Positions 18,931 to 27,121 of a DNA stretch of 64,000 nucleotides are shown here, piece by piece. The notes under the pieces are model-generated. The model was given only the letters and a program-made list of their open reading frames with translations, made no database searches and was not told where the DNA came from. Position 1 is the stretch's first letter, and each line of letters begins with the position of its first letter. The DNA is from Bradyrhizobium sp. CB1650 (GTDB lineage Bacteria > Pseudomonadota > Alphaproteobacteria > Rhizobiales > Xanthobacteraceae), in assembly GCF_029761915.1 (NCBI RefSeq), contig NZ_CP121695.1, positions 4,927,501 through 4,991,500 of the forward strand. Direction: 5' to 3'. The translations under genes and the position numbers were made by a program.

Positions 18931-18963
18931 ACCCCGTGCTCCACCCCCGAGCATGGGGTTTTT
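18931..18963 (+). terminator. Rho-independent terminator
   Basis: ACCCCGTGCTC (18931-18941) pairs with GAGCATGGGGT (18949-18959), an 11-bp stem with one wobble, followed by a T run. It closes the two small plus-strand genes at 18365-18775. Confidence 0.75.
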
Positions 18964-19016
18964 CTCGTGGACGTCATTGCAACAGCCCGGCGCCGACCGA
19001 ATGCCACCGGATGCGG

Positions 19017-19166
19017 CTAGTCGGCCTGCTCGTCGCGACGCTCGCGCGCGAGTTGATGCCAGGCCAGGGCAAGCTGAAGCAACCTTTGCCGGTCGTCGCC
19101 TTCGGATGCCGCGGCACGCTTCATTGCCGTCTCGGCTTCGCGCTGTGGATCGTACTTGGTACACAT
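19017..19166 (-). CDS. Small hypothetical protein (49 aa)
   Basis: Hydrophilic, charged protein beginning MCTKYDPQREAETAMKRAA, rich in Arg, Glu and Ala and likely helical. ATG at 19166 is preceded by GGAC at a usable distance. An upstream in-frame extension to 19262 lacks protein-like composition. No family recognised. Confidence 0.6.
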   Translation of the reverse strand: MCTKYDPQREAETAMKRAAASEGDDRQRLLQLALAWHQLARERRDEQAD

Positions 19167-19378
19167 GAGTCCAAATCTATCCGGTCGATCTGGACAAGCG
19201 GATGGCGATTTCGCCCGTATGATTGCGGAGAGGATTTCACGGGATGCCGTCGCCGTCGGCAAATGACTAGCGTTGGACGAGACAGGAGAGGCTCTTCAGC
19301 GAGACCGATGCGCCGCGCGTAAGACCGGCGCAACCATCGTCGCACCGGTCCTCGAGTTTTCGTTATCGCATGATGAGC

Positions 19379-19687
19379 TCAGCGACCGGTCGACGGGTTC
19401 GGAGGCGATGCGGGTTGCGACGGATTCGGGCTTCCCGGCAGCAACGTGTTGCCCGACGGATTGATCGTCGTGTTCATTCCACCGGTCGCGCCGGTCGCTC
19501 CGCCCGTGCCGGTGCCTGTGGTGGTGCCGGTCGAACCCGAGGACACGCCGCCGCTCGACGTACCCACGCCGCCGGTGGAAGGCCCTGCCGATGTGCCGCC
19601 TCCGGTGGAGCCGCCTGTGCCTTGTGCGAGAGCGGCCGTCGACGAGATTGCCAGCGCCAAGCTTAACGTGATCGCGGCCAGTTTCAT
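19379..19687 (-). CDS. Exported Gly/Ser/Thr-rich low-complexity protein
   Basis: A 102-aa protein with a clear signal peptide (MKLAAITLSLALAISSTAALAQ) and a mature part made almost entirely of Gly, Ser, Thr and Pro repeats (GTSSGGVSSGSTGTT). ATG at 19687 has a strong AGAAGGAG ribosome site. Such tails suggest a flexible periplasmic or surface linker; no enzyme motif is present. Confidence 0.75.
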   Translation of the reverse strand: MKLAAITLSLALAISSTAALAQGTGGSTGGGTSAGPSTGGVGTSSGGVSSGSTGTTTGTGTGGATGATGGMNTTINPSGNTLLPGSPNPSQPASPPNPSTGR

Positions 19688-19825
19688 GAAGTCACTCCTT
19701 CTGATCGTGTCGTGACCGGGAGTAAGCTCCATGGCTCGCGATGGTTCTGAGTGCCTCGCGCACAAAGAGGTGAAGCCGTTTTGTCCTGGCGCGCGGCGAG
19801 CCCATCATCAGGCGCGGACCTCCGC

Positions 19826-19858
19826 AAAAAATGAGGCGGGCACCAGCCCGCCTCATTC
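19826..19858 (-). terminator. Rho-independent terminator on the minus strand
   Basis: A perfect 12-bp stem (AATGAGGCGGGC, 19830-19841, with GCCCGCCTCATT, 19846-19857) and a 4-nt loop. On the minus strand it is followed by six T residues, 22 bp after the stop of the gene at 19881-20642. Confidence 0.85.
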
Positions 19859-19880
19859 GGATCAATCCTCGATCAGAGGC

Positions 19881-20642
19881 TCAATAGCACGCCCGCGGAT
19901 CGGCGGGCACATACTGGCCATTGGGGTAGCGGTAGTAGCAGTTGCCCTCGGCCAGATAGTATCCGGGGCGCGAGGCGGCCGTCGCGCCGGCGATCGCGCC
20001 GGTCGCGCCGCCAAGAACGGCGCCTGCGGCTGCGCCGGTTGCGTTGCCCGAGAGCAGGCCGCCGAGCACGCCGCCAACGAGGGCACCGCCAAGGGCGCTT
20101 GCGCCGGGATCAGCCGGTGGCGGTGGAGGCGGCGGGGGTGCATAGGCGACCGGAGGTGGCGGCGCCGCATAGGCCACCGGCACGTCATCGACATACTCCT
20201 CCGAGATGTAGGCGGGCGGTCCCTCAACGCGCTGCGGATAATAGTACCATACGCCGCCGACATCCCACCACCAGCCCGAGCGGCCGTTGTGGACCTCATG
20301 GCGCCAGCGCCCGCCTTCCCAGGCAAGATTGCCGCGATACCTGTACCCGCCCCAATCGCGCGCCGGCGCAGGGCCACGCGCCACGTACCGTCCCGGCGGC
20401 GGACCGCCCGCACCGTGCGGAGCTTGGCCGCCGGGCGGAGGCGCGGGCCGGGCCGCGTGCTGCGGTGGAGGACCCTTGCGGGTCGTCTGCGGAGCGTTCT
20501 GGGCTGGCGGCGCGGCGGCGCCTGGCGCTGGCAGCTGGCCGCCTTTCCCCGGGGCCGGTTCCTGTGCCTGCGCCGAAAACGCGAGCAGCGTCATGGCTGA
20601 AACCAAGGGAATAATGATCTTCATGCGGCTGGACGCACTCAT
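19881..20642 (-). CDS. Exported proline-rich protein with glycine-zipper domain
   Basis: A 253-aa secreted protein: signal peptide to about residue 27 (LLAFSAQAQ), a long Pro/Gln/Gly region, a Trp/Tyr-rich central part (WRHEVHNGRSGWWWDVGG, VWYYYPQ), polyproline stretches, then a glycine-zipper segment (GGALVGGVLGGLLSG, AAAGAVLGGATGAIAGA) and a Cys-containing tail. Glycine zippers often pack in or across the outer membrane, so an envelope role is likely. Start is the ATG at 20642 or the in-frame ATG at 20624. A terminator follows directly. Confidence 0.8.
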   Translation of the reverse strand: MSASSRMKIIIPLVSAMTLLAFSAQAQEPAPGKGGQLPAPGAAAPPAQNAPQTTRKGPPPQHAARPAPPPGGQAPHGAGGPPPGRYVARGPAPARDWGGYRYRGNLAWEGGRWRHEVHNGRSGWWWDVGGVWYYYPQRVEGPPAYISEEYVDDVPVAYAAPPPPVAYAPPPPPPPPADPGASALGGALVGGVLGGLLSGNATGAAAGAVLGGATGAIAGATAASRPGYYLAEGNCYYRYPNGQYVPADPRACY

Positions 20643-20813
20643 TGGTGCTTAAACCCCTACTTCACGACGGCCGTGGTCCGTGCGCGATAGACGATTCTCG
20701 CGCGACGGGGTGATGCCGGCCGACATAACTGACCTGCCTGAACGGCGAAGTCCCGTTACAAATGATTAGGATCACGGCAATTTTTCGTCCGCACCGGGCT
20801 GCTGGAACTGGCC

Positions 20814-21053
20814 TCAGCGGGCGGGTTCGATCACATTGCAGTTGGTGCGGCCCGACATCAGGCAGTCCTGCATCTTGCTCGCGGCCGTGAGGTCGCGCGC
20901 GAGCCACAGGCCGACGCCGAGGATCACCGCCGCAATGATCAGGCCGGCGAGCGCAGCGCGGCGGCTGTCTCCGGACGGGGGTTTAGGCGGAGGGTTGGAC
21001 GAAGGCTTGCCAGCTTGCGGCTTGGGCTTCTCGCCTGGTTCGGGCTTGGACAT
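20814..21053 (-). CDS. Small single-pass membrane protein
   Basis: A 79-aa protein with a Lys/Pro-rich cytoplasmic N-terminus (MSKPEPGEKPKPQ), one hydrophobic helix at about 33-50 (ALAGLIIAAVILGVGLWLA) and a short tail with two cysteines (MQDCLMSGRTNCNV), which could form a disulphide in the periplasm. ATG at 21053; the frame is open further upstream but the composition changes. No family recognised. Confidence 0.7.
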   Translation of the reverse strand: MSKPEPGEKPKPQAGKPSSNPPPKPPSGDSRRAALAGLIIAAVILGVGLWLARDLTAASKMQDCLMSGRTNCNVIEPAR

Positions 21054-21116
21054 GGCTACCTGTCGCGCGGGTGAACGGCGCTTTATCACCTCTGCGACGT
21101 CGCGTCACATCTCCGA

Positions 21117-21341
21117 TCAGCCCCTGGTCGGCCGGACGGCATCCTTGCGCGAGGTTTCGACGGACGGGGCTACCCGCGGCGCGCAGGTGGTGAGCACGAA
21201 CGCGGTCTGGGTGCATTCCCAGTTGCCGCCCAGAACGGCGCTCTCGATCGGCTGCGGACGGGCCAGCAGCAGCGCAGCCCCCGCGAGCGTAGCCGCGGCA
21301 AAGGTGATTGCAATCGCCTTCAGGCTCAGCCGGAAACTCAT
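21117..21341 (-). CDS. Small membrane-anchored or exported protein
   Basis: A 74-aa protein with a basic start and a hydrophobic segment (AIAITFAAATLAGAALLLA), then a short polar domain with two cysteines (WECTQTAFVLTTCAP). It resembles the neighbour at 20814-21053 in plan: one membrane helix and a two-Cys tail. ATG at 21341, 63 bp upstream of that gene, so they may share a transcript. Confidence 0.65.
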   Translation of the reverse strand: MSFRLSLKAIAITFAAATLAGAALLLARPQPIESAVLGGNWECTQTAFVLTTCAPRVAPSVETSRKDAVRPTRG

Positions 21342-21611
21342 GCCGTGCTCCGTCTCGTTGCGGGACGGGACGCTAGGCGCCCGCCTCCGTGCCCTCTATG
21401 AGGGAATTCACAATTCGGCAGTTTTTCCGGGCTACGAAACGATCGGCTGGTTCAGCGATTTTTCGTCTACCTGATCGGCTGCGATTATGGGTGGCTTCGC
21501 GACGCGCGTGGTTGTACACGCATGTCCGTCACGCGGCGCAGCGCTTCGCGCGGCCGGCGTACCCACAACCAGTGATGTAGGACTGAAAGCGAGGAAGACA
21601 AGGCTCGTTCG
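21342..21611. other. Intergenic region, nothing recognised
   Basis: About 270 bp between divergent small genes. No convincing ORF, RNA or promoter could be assigned. Confidence 0.4.
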
Positions 21612-21965
21612 ATGAGTGGATTCAGAGAACCCGGGTTCACAGACCGGCAAAAGGCGGCACAGGAAGCCCGTAAAAATCTTTTGAACAAATTCAAGTCTCA
21701 GCCGGGGCCCGACGATCCCGCGGTCGCGGCGCGACGCGCCGAGCGCGAGGCGATAGCTGCCAAGCGCGCAGAGGCGAAAGCCGCGCGCGAGGCGGAAAAG
21801 GCCGAGCAGAAGCGTCTTGAGGAAGAGACCGCGGCCGCAGAAGCCGCACGGGTTGCCCGTGAGGCCGAGGAAGCGGCAGCCAAGCTGGCCGCGCTGGAAG
21901 CCGAGCAGAAAGCCAAGCGCGACGCGCGTTACGCCGCCCGCAAGGCCAAGGGCAAGCGGAAGTAA
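21612..21965 (+). CDS. DUF6481-like coiled-coil protein
   Basis: A 117-aa, highly charged Ala/Glu/Lys/Arg-rich protein. The N-terminus FREPGFTDRQKAAQEARKNLL resembles DUF6481 proteins of Alphaproteobacteria; the rest is a continuous predicted coiled coil ending KAKGKRK. No signal peptide. ATG at 21612. Function is unknown; the composition suggests a cytoplasmic scaffolding or RNA-associated role. Confidence 0.75.
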   Translation: MSGFREPGFTDRQKAAQEARKNLLNKFKSQPGPDDPAVAARRAEREAIAAKRAEAKAAREAEKAEQKRLEEETAAAEAARVAREAEEAAAKLAALEAEQKAKRDARYAARKAKGKRK

Positions 21966-21967
21966 CT

Positions 21968-22066
21968 GTCATTCTCGGCCGATGCGAAGCATCGGGCCCC
22001 AATTCGCAATTGCGAATTGTGGAATCTCGAGATTCGGGGTCGCGCTATCGCGCGACCCGCAATGAT
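21968..22066. repeat. Interspersed repeat with three consecutive palindromes
   Basis: Between converging genes lie, in order, a perfect 20-bp palindrome (22000-22019, half-site CAATTCGCAA), a perfect 14-bp palindrome (22022-22035, GAATCTCGAGATTC) and an 8-bp-arm hairpin (22037-22058, GGGTCGCG). The ends GTCATT and AATGAT are nearly inverted. It has the same architecture as the element at 41302-41421. Confidence 0.7.
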
Positions 22067-22079
22067 GATGAAGATTGGA

Positions 22080-22304
22080 TCAATTCTTCTTCATCATGCC
22101 GTCTTTCTTCATGCTGTCTTTCGACATCGTGTCCTTCTTCATCCCGTCGTCCTTCGACATGGTGTCCTTCTTCGTCCCGTCCTTGGACATCGTCTCCTTC
22201 TTCATCGAATCCTTCTTCATGTCGTCCATGGCGAAGGCGGGCGCGAAGGCCAGGCTGAGCGAGAGCGCGGCGGCGCCGAGCGCGATCGGGGTGCGAATGG
22301 TCAT
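22080..22304 (-). CDS. Pentapeptide MXKDX repeat protein
   Basis: A 74-aa exported protein: signal peptide ending AFAPAFA, then about nine copies of a five-residue unit of the form MKKDx or MSKDx. This matches the MXKDX repeat family, whose members are small, periplasmic and of unknown function; the Met and Asp content hints at metal binding. ATG at 22304. The gene converges on the DUF6481 gene with a repeat element between. Confidence 0.85.
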   Translation of the reverse strand: MTIRTPIALGAAALSLSLAFAPAFAMDDMKKDSMKKETMSKDGTKKDTMSKDDGMKKDTMSKDSMKKDGMMKKN

Positions 22305-22641
22305 GGTTCAACTTCCCTTCGAGATGGTGTTTGCCAGCGACGGATGCCGCTAATCCTGCTCGACGGATTGCGGGCCGGCTTTGTTACGCGCACCGCACGA
22401 ATTTTTCCGGTAACTCCGGGTGCCTGGATCATGCCTTCGACACAATTTCGCCCGCGTGGCCGCGCTAGTGCCGCGGACGACCGAAGGGCGAGTGTGCGGC
22501 GCAGCAATACCGCGACTTGCCGCCGCATTCGGTCTCGAACTATCAGACTAGAGAATATCGGGTGAAAGACCGGCTAGGATGGGCCGCGCCGGTCCCATGA
22601 CCCACCCAATTCAAGCAAGAACCGTTCAAGGGGATTAATCC
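22305..22641. other. Intergenic region upstream of the first TRAP operon
   Basis: About 337 bp between divergent genes. It must contain both promoters, but no clear element or operator was found; in particular, the palindrome seen at 26436 is absent. Confidence 0.4.
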
Positions 22642-23664
22642 ATGTTTACGCGCCGCCACCTGCTCGCGACTGCCGTCGCGGCACCCGCCATTCTCCGCTT
22701 CGGCGTCGGCACCGCGCATGCCGCGACCACGCTGAAGATCTCGCACCAATTCCCGGGTGGCACGATCGATAAAGGCGATTTCCGCGACCGGCTCTGCCGC
22801 ATGTTCGCGGCCGAAGTGGCCAAGCGCAGCAAAGGCGATATCGCCGCCGAGATCTATCCGAACTCCTCGCTGATCAAGACCAACGCGCAGTTCTCCGCGA
22901 TGCGCAAGGGCGCGCTCGACATCAGCCTCTATCCGATGCCCTATGCCGGCGGCGAGCTGCCGGAGACCAATATCGGCCTGATGCCGGGCCTCGTGACCAC
23001 CTACGACCAGGGCCTGCGCTGGAAGAAGGAGCCGGTCGGCAAGGCGCTCACCGACTTCCTCGCCGACAAGGGCATCATCCTGCTCACCTGGGTCTGGCAG
23101 GCCGGCGGCGTCGCCAGCCGCTCCAAGCCGATCGTTGCGCCCGAGGACGCCAAGGGAATGAAGGTGCGCGGCGGCTCGCGCGAGATGGACATGGTGCTCC
23201 AGACCGCCGGTGCCTCGGTGCTGTCGGTGCCTTCGAACGAGATTTACGCGGCAATGCAGACCGGCGCGTGCGACGCCGGCATCACCTCCTCGACCAGCCT
23301 GATCTCGTTCCGGCTCGAAGAGGTGGCGAAATCCCTGACCTCCGGCGCGGGCGCCTCCTACTGGTTCATGCTCGAGCCGCTGATGATGTCGAAGGCGATC
23401 TTCGACAAGCTGCCGAAGAACCATCAGGACGTCCTGCTTGCCGTCGGCAGCGAGCTCGAGGCCTTCGGTCGCAAGGGCGCGCAGGACGACGACGTCGAGG
23501 TCGCCAAGGTCTATGAGAAGGCCGGCGCCAAGGTCAGCGCGCTCGATGCCGCGACCGTCGGCAAGTGGCGCGACATCGCCCGCGATACCGCCTGGAAGGA
23601 CTACGGCGCCAAGACCGCGACGGCGGCGAACTTGCTCAAGCTCGCCTCCGACGTCGCAGCATGA
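22642..23664 (+). CDS. TRAP transporter substrate-binding protein (DctP family), system 1
   Basis: Periplasmic receptor (340 aa) for an organic acid. The N-terminus MFTRRHLLATAVAAPAILRFG has a twin-arginine character, with export cleavage near AHAAT. The DctP fold shows YPNSSLIKTNAQFSAMRKGALDISLYPMP and the ligand-carboxylate region AKGMKVRGGSREMD. Its stop overlaps the start of the small permease (ATGA), so the three TRAP genes are one operon. The ligand cannot be told from sequence. Confidence 0.9.
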   Translation: MFTRRHLLATAVAAPAILRFGVGTAHAATTLKISHQFPGGTIDKGDFRDRLCRMFAAEVAKRSKGDIAAEIYPNSSLIKTNAQFSAMRKGALDISLYPMPYAGGELPETNIGLMPGLVTTYDQGLRWKKEPVGKALTDFLADKGIILLTWVWQAGGVASRSKPIVAPEDAKGMKVRGGSREMDMVLQTAGASVLSVPSNEIYAAMQTGACDAGITSSTSLISFRLEEVAKSLTSGAGASYWFMLEPLMMSKAIFDKLPKNHQDVLLAVGSELEAFGRKGAQDDDVEVAKVYEKAGAKVSALDAATVGKWRDIARDTAWKDYGAKTATAANLLKLASDVAA

Positions 23665-24215
23665 TCCACGGTCCGCTGCCGGATCGTGACGACCCGACGA
23701 GCGCTGCCGCCGGCAACAGCCCTGCGGCCGCGCTCGATCGCGCTCTCGCCATCCTCAACAACGTCATCGTCGTGTTCGCGGCGGTCGCGCTGGTCGCGGC
23801 CTGCGCGATCCTCAGCTACAGCGTCCTGAGCCGGGCCTTGTTCAAGGCCGCCAACTACTGGCAGGACGAGGCCGCGGTGTCCCTGCTGGTCGGCGCGACC
23901 TTCATGACGGCCGCCTATGTGCAGCAGAACCGTGGCCATATCGGCATCGAGGCCTTCGTCGGCCTGCTCTCGCCGCTCGCGAACAGGATCCGGCTCTGGC
24001 TCGTCGATGCAGCAACGTTCCTGTTCTGCGCCTTTTTCACCTGGAAATCCTGGACACTGGCGCACGAAGCCTATGTCGACGGCCAGGTCTCGAACTCGAT
24101 GTGGTCGCCGCCGCTCGCCATTCCCTACGCGCTGATGGCGCTCGGCATGAGCCTGCTCTGCGTACAGATCATCGTGCAGCTTGCGCTGCCCTTCGCTGGA
24201 GCCAGGCGGCCATGA
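23661..24215 (+). CDS. TRAP transporter small permease (DctQ family), system 1
   Basis: Inner-membrane subunit (184 aa) with four hydrophobic helices, including NNVIVVFAAVALVAACAILSY and the DctQ-typical YWQDEAAVSLLVGATFMTAAYV, plus the RGHIGIE motif. Start and stop overlap both neighbours by 4 bp (ATGA at 23661 and 24212), indicating tight translational coupling. It bridges the receptor and the large permease. Confidence 0.9.
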   Translation: MIHGPLPDRDDPTSAAAGNSPAAALDRALAILNNVIVVFAAVALVAACAILSYSVLSRALFKAANYWQDEAAVSLLVGATFMTAAYVQQNRGHIGIEAFVGLLSPLANRIRLWLVDAATFLFCAFFTWKSWTLAHEAYVDGQVSNSMWSPPLAIPYALMALGMSLLCVQIIVQLALPFAGARRP

Positions 24216-25570
24216 ACGTCTTCGGTATCGGACTTGCCTACGGCATCGCAACCCTGCTCGTGATGTTCTCGGGAATGCCGATCGCATTCGCGCTCGGCGC
24301 GGTCGCGGTCGTGTTCATGGGCATCTACATGCCCGCCGCCTCGCTCGATACGGTGACGCAGAACGTCTACGAGGAAATGGCCTCGATAACGCTCTTGTCG
24401 ATCCCGCTCTTCATCCTGAAAGGCGCTGCGATCGGCAAGTCGCGCGCCGGCCAGGATCTCTACTCGGCGCTGCACGCCTGGCTGCATCGCGTGCCCGGCG
24501 GGCTCGGCGTCGCCAACGTGTTCGCCTGCGCGCTGTTCGCGGCGATGGCCGGCTCCTCGCCCGCGACCTGTTCGGCGATCGGCTCGGCCGGCATCCCCGA
24601 GATGCGCAAGCGCGGCTATTCCGGCGGCTTCGCGGCCGGCATCATCGCCGCCGGCGGCACGCTCGGCATTCTGCTGCCGCCCTCGATCACGATGATCCTG
24701 TTCGCGGTGGCGGCGGAAAAGTCGCTGGGTCGCCTGTTCCTCGCCGGCATCGGTCCGGGCTTGCTGCTGGTCAGCCTGTTCGGCGCCTATGCCGTGATCC
24801 GCTTCCGCCGGGAATATGCGGCGGCCGAAGCGATCTACAAGAACGGCGGGCCGGAGGCCGCGATCCTGACGCGCGACGAATATACGCTCGGCGAGCGCTT
24901 CAGCGTGTTGCCGCGCGTGATCCCCTTCGTGCTGCTGCTCACGGGCGTCATGATCGCGCTCTATGGCGGCTACGCCACGCCATCGGAAACCGCCGGCCTC
25001 GGCGGCCTCCTGGCGCTCGGCCTGATCGCGGCCATTTACGGCGTATGGCGGCCGACCGATCTCGGTCCCATCATGCGATCGACGATCCGGGAATCGACCA
25101 TGCTGATGATGATCATCGGCATGTCCCTGCTCTATTCCTACGTGATGAGCTATCTGCACATCTCGCAGTCGGCCGCCGAATCCATCGTCGCGATGCACCT
25201 GCCGCGCTGGGGCCTGTTGTTCGCGATCCTCGCCATGGTGATCGTGCTCGGCTTCTTCCTGCCGCCGGTCTCAATCATCCTGATGACGGCGCCGATCATC
25301 CTGCCGCCGCTACGCGCCGCCAATTTCGACATCATCTGGTTCGGCGTCGTCATGACCATCGTGATGGAGATGGGGCTGATCCACCCGCCGGTGGGCCTCA
25401 ACATCTTCGTCATCCGCAACGTCGCGCCCGACATCTCGTTGAGCGAGGTGATCTGGGGCACGCTGCCGTTCGTGCTGTTGATGATGGCGGCCGTGCTGCT
25501 GCTCTGCTTCGTGCCGGAGATCTCGACCTGGCTGCCGGATCTGGTGATGGGGCCGGACGGGAGCAGATGA
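24212..25570 (+). CDS. TRAP transporter large permease (DctM family), system 1
   Basis: Sodium-coupled transport channel (452 aa) with about a dozen membrane helices. GSSPATCSAIGSAGIPEMRKRGYSGGFAAG and GGTLGILLPPSI are DctM signatures; HPPVGLNIFVIRNVAPD is near the C-terminus. ATG at 24212 overlaps the dctQ stop. It converges with the GntR regulator, separated by 49 bp that hold a GC-rich hairpin. Confidence 0.92.
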   Translation: MNVFGIGLAYGIATLLVMFSGMPIAFALGAVAVVFMGIYMPAASLDTVTQNVYEEMASITLLSIPLFILKGAAIGKSRAGQDLYSALHAWLHRVPGGLGVANVFACALFAAMAGSSPATCSAIGSAGIPEMRKRGYSGGFAAGIIAAGGTLGILLPPSITMILFAVAAEKSLGRLFLAGIGPGLLLVSLFGAYAVIRFRREYAAAEAIYKNGGPEAAILTRDEYTLGERFSVLPRVIPFVLLLTGVMIALYGGYATPSETAGLGGLLALGLIAAIYGVWRPTDLGPIMRSTIRESTMLMMIIGMSLLYSYVMSYLHISQSAAESIVAMHLPRWGLLFAILAMVIVLGFFLPPVSIILMTAPIILPPLRAANFDIIWFGVVMTIVMEMGLIHPPVGLNIFVIRNVAPDISLSEVIWGTLPFVLLMMAAVLLLCFVPEISTWLPDLVMGPDGSR

Positions 25571-25580
25571 TGCTATCGTA

Positions 25581-25614
25581 GGGCGGGCACGGCGCTACGC
25601 GCCCTTGCCCGCCC
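25581..25614. terminator. GC-rich inverted repeat between convergent genes
   Basis: GGGCGGGCA...GGCGC and GCGCC...TGCCCGCCC form a long near-perfect stem between the dctM stop and the GntR stop. No T-tract, so it is probably a weak or Rho-assisted bidirectional terminator. Confidence 0.4.
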
Positions 25615-25619
25615 GATTG

Positions 25620-26309
25620 CTACTCGCTCTTTCGCCGGGCGCGCGGCGCGATCGCGCCGCCGCCCACGACCTGCAACAGATCCTTGCGCACGGCCTCGAT
25701 GTGCCGCTCCAGGAACCGGCAGGCCTCTTCGACCTCCTGCGCACGGCAGAGCGCGATCAGATGGGCATGCTCCTTCTCCGCTATCCCCATCGCTTTGGTG
25801 TTGGAAAGCTGGAGGCGCGTGTAGCGGTCGCTGGTCTGGAGTAGCGCCAGCACGATCGCTCTGGTCCGGGGTTGCGGGGCGTGCACGTAGAGCGCCATGT
25901 GAAAGTCGGCGTTGAGCTGCCCCCATTCGCTGACGTTGCGCGTCTTGATGGCCCTCTCGAAGCGCTTCTGGATGTCGTCCAGCCTCTCGAAATCTCCCGC
26001 CGTGAAGCGCGGAGCCGACTGCGCCAGCAGCCGCGGCTCCAGAATCCGGCGTAGATCGAAGACATCATTGATCTCGTCCAGCGATAGCTCCGAGACGATG
26101 GCGCCCTTCTGAGGGACGATCCGCACCAGTCCTTCTGCCTCGAGCTGAAACAGCGCTTCGCGGACCGGGATACGGCTGACGCCATAGGCATCGCCGAGCG
26201 CATCCTGGCGTAGCTGCGATCCGGCCGGATAGGTGCCGTCGAGGATCGCCTGCCTGAGCTGGTCGACGATCGCCGCCGACAGGGTGCGATGCTTCAGAGG
26301 CTCTCTCAT
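25620..26309 (-). CDS. GntR-family regulator (FadR/FCD subfamily)
   Basis: DNA-binding repressor-type protein (229 aa). Winged helix at about 8-75 (IVDQLRQAILDGTYPAGSQLRQDALGDAYGVSRIPVREALFQLEAEGLV) and an all-helical FCD ligand domain from about 85 to 210 with metal-site-like D/H residues (FDLRRILEP, LNADFHMAL, EHAHLIAL). ATG at 26309 has a perfect AGGAGG upstream; the longer frame to 26474 would cross the operator. It is divergent from the second TRAP operon, and the palindrome at 26436-26460 sits on both promoters, so it most likely represses itself and that operon. Confidence 0.9.
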   Translation of the reverse strand: MREPLKHRTLSAAIVDQLRQAILDGTYPAGSQLRQDALGDAYGVSRIPVREALFQLEAEGLVRIVPQKGAIVSELSLDEINDVFDLRRILEPRLLAQSAPRFTAGDFERLDDIQKRFERAIKTRNVSEWGQLNADFHMALYVHAPQPRTRAIVLALLQTSDRYTRLQLSNTKAMGIAEKEHAHLIALCRAQEVEEACRFLERHIEAVRKDLLQVVGGGAIAPRARRKSE

Positions 26310-26427
26310 CTGATCTTCCGTCCTCCTTTCCGACTCGGCCGGGCGAAACGGTCCCTGTCTTGCATGTTGAACTGATCCCGTCCCGGCAAAAGCGCGTGCA
26401 TGCCTTCGACCAAGCCGCAATCTCCGT

Positions 26428-26455
26428 TTGACAGCCCAAATGTATAAATTATACA
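26428..26455 (+). promoter_or_regulatory. Promoter of TRAP operon 2
   Basis: TTGACA (26428-26433) and TATACA (26450-26455) with a 16-bp spacer point toward the gene at 26498. The -10 lies inside the operator palindrome. Confidence 0.65.
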
Positions 26456-26460
26456 TTTGG
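26436..26460. promoter_or_regulatory. 25-bp perfect palindrome, candidate GntR operator
   Basis: Two 12-bp arms (CCAAATGTATAA and its complement) flank one central base. The TGTATA...TATACA core resembles sites bound by FadR/FCD-type GntR proteins. On the minus strand it contains a consensus TATAAT (26448-26453) with TTTGTC 16 bp upstream, facing the GntR gene, so one site covers two divergent promoters. Confidence 0.8.
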
Positions 26461-26497
26461 CGATAGCACGACAAATCTCGGGGGTTGGGACCTCTTC

Positions 26498-27121
26498 ATG
26501 ATCGGGCAGACGATGCCGACCACGCGCGCGTTCAGCGCTCGACGCACGGTTCTGCGGGTTTCGAGCGCCCTGCTCGCCGTTGAACGCCTCGCGCTGATGG
26601 GCCTGATGTACCTGCTCACCGGCCTGATCCTGGTGAACGTCGTCACGCGCTATTCGCATTTCCCGATCTACTGGATCGATGAATCGGCAGTCTATTGCGT
26701 GGTCTGGCTGACCTTCATCGGCGCTTCGGCGATGACACGGCTGCGGCTTGACTTCGCGGTGACAATGCTGACGGAGCGTCTTTCGGCGCGGCAGCAGAAG
26801 GTGGCAAAGGTCATCTCGACCGGTCTCATCGTCGTGTTCGGCCTCGCACTGATCGCCACCTGCGTGCTCTGGATGGACCCGATCGGACTGGCCCGCGCCG
26901 GGTTCGACGGGCGAAAGCTCGCGGCCGAAACCTTCAACTTCCTCTATACCGAGCACACCCAGACGCTGAACTGGCCGACCTGGATCGTCTACCTGACGCT
27001 GCCGATCTTCGCGATGTCGATGACCGTTCATGGCCTCGCCAACCTCCTTGAAGATCTCGAGCTCGTCCCACGCACGCCGCCGAAGGGCTTTCAGCTCTCC
27101 GAGCTCGACGGGGTCAACTGA
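26498..27121 (+). CDS. TRAP transporter small permease (DctQ family), system 2
   Basis: Four-helix inner-membrane subunit (207 aa): RLALMGLMYLLTGLILVNVVTRY, YWIDESAVYCVVWLTFIGASAM, then further helices. The pattern YWIDESA followed by MTRLRLDFAV is DctQ-like. ATG at 26498 (or the Met five codons on) lies about 36 bp after the predicted transcription start. The stop overlaps the next start (TGATG). Confidence 0.85.
   Translation: MIGQTMPTTRAFSARRTVLRVSSALLAVERLALMGLMYLLTGLILVNVVTRYSHFPIYWIDESAVYCVVWLTFIGASAMTRLRLDFAVTMLTERLSARQQKVAKVISTGLIVVFGLALIATCVLWMDPIGLARAGFDGRKLAAETFNFLYTEHTQTLNWPTWIVYLTLPIFAMSMTVHGLANLLEDLELVPRTPPKGFQLSELDGVN

Noticed and set aside
19446..19715. Plus-strand valine/proline-rich ORF
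   Set aside because: Complement of the Gly/Ser/Thr repeats of the exported protein at 19379-19687, which has a signal peptide and strong ribosome site.
16806..22304. Genomic island inserted at tRNA-Arg
   Set aside because: No integrase and no second copy of the tRNA 3' end could be found in the window, so an island is not supported.
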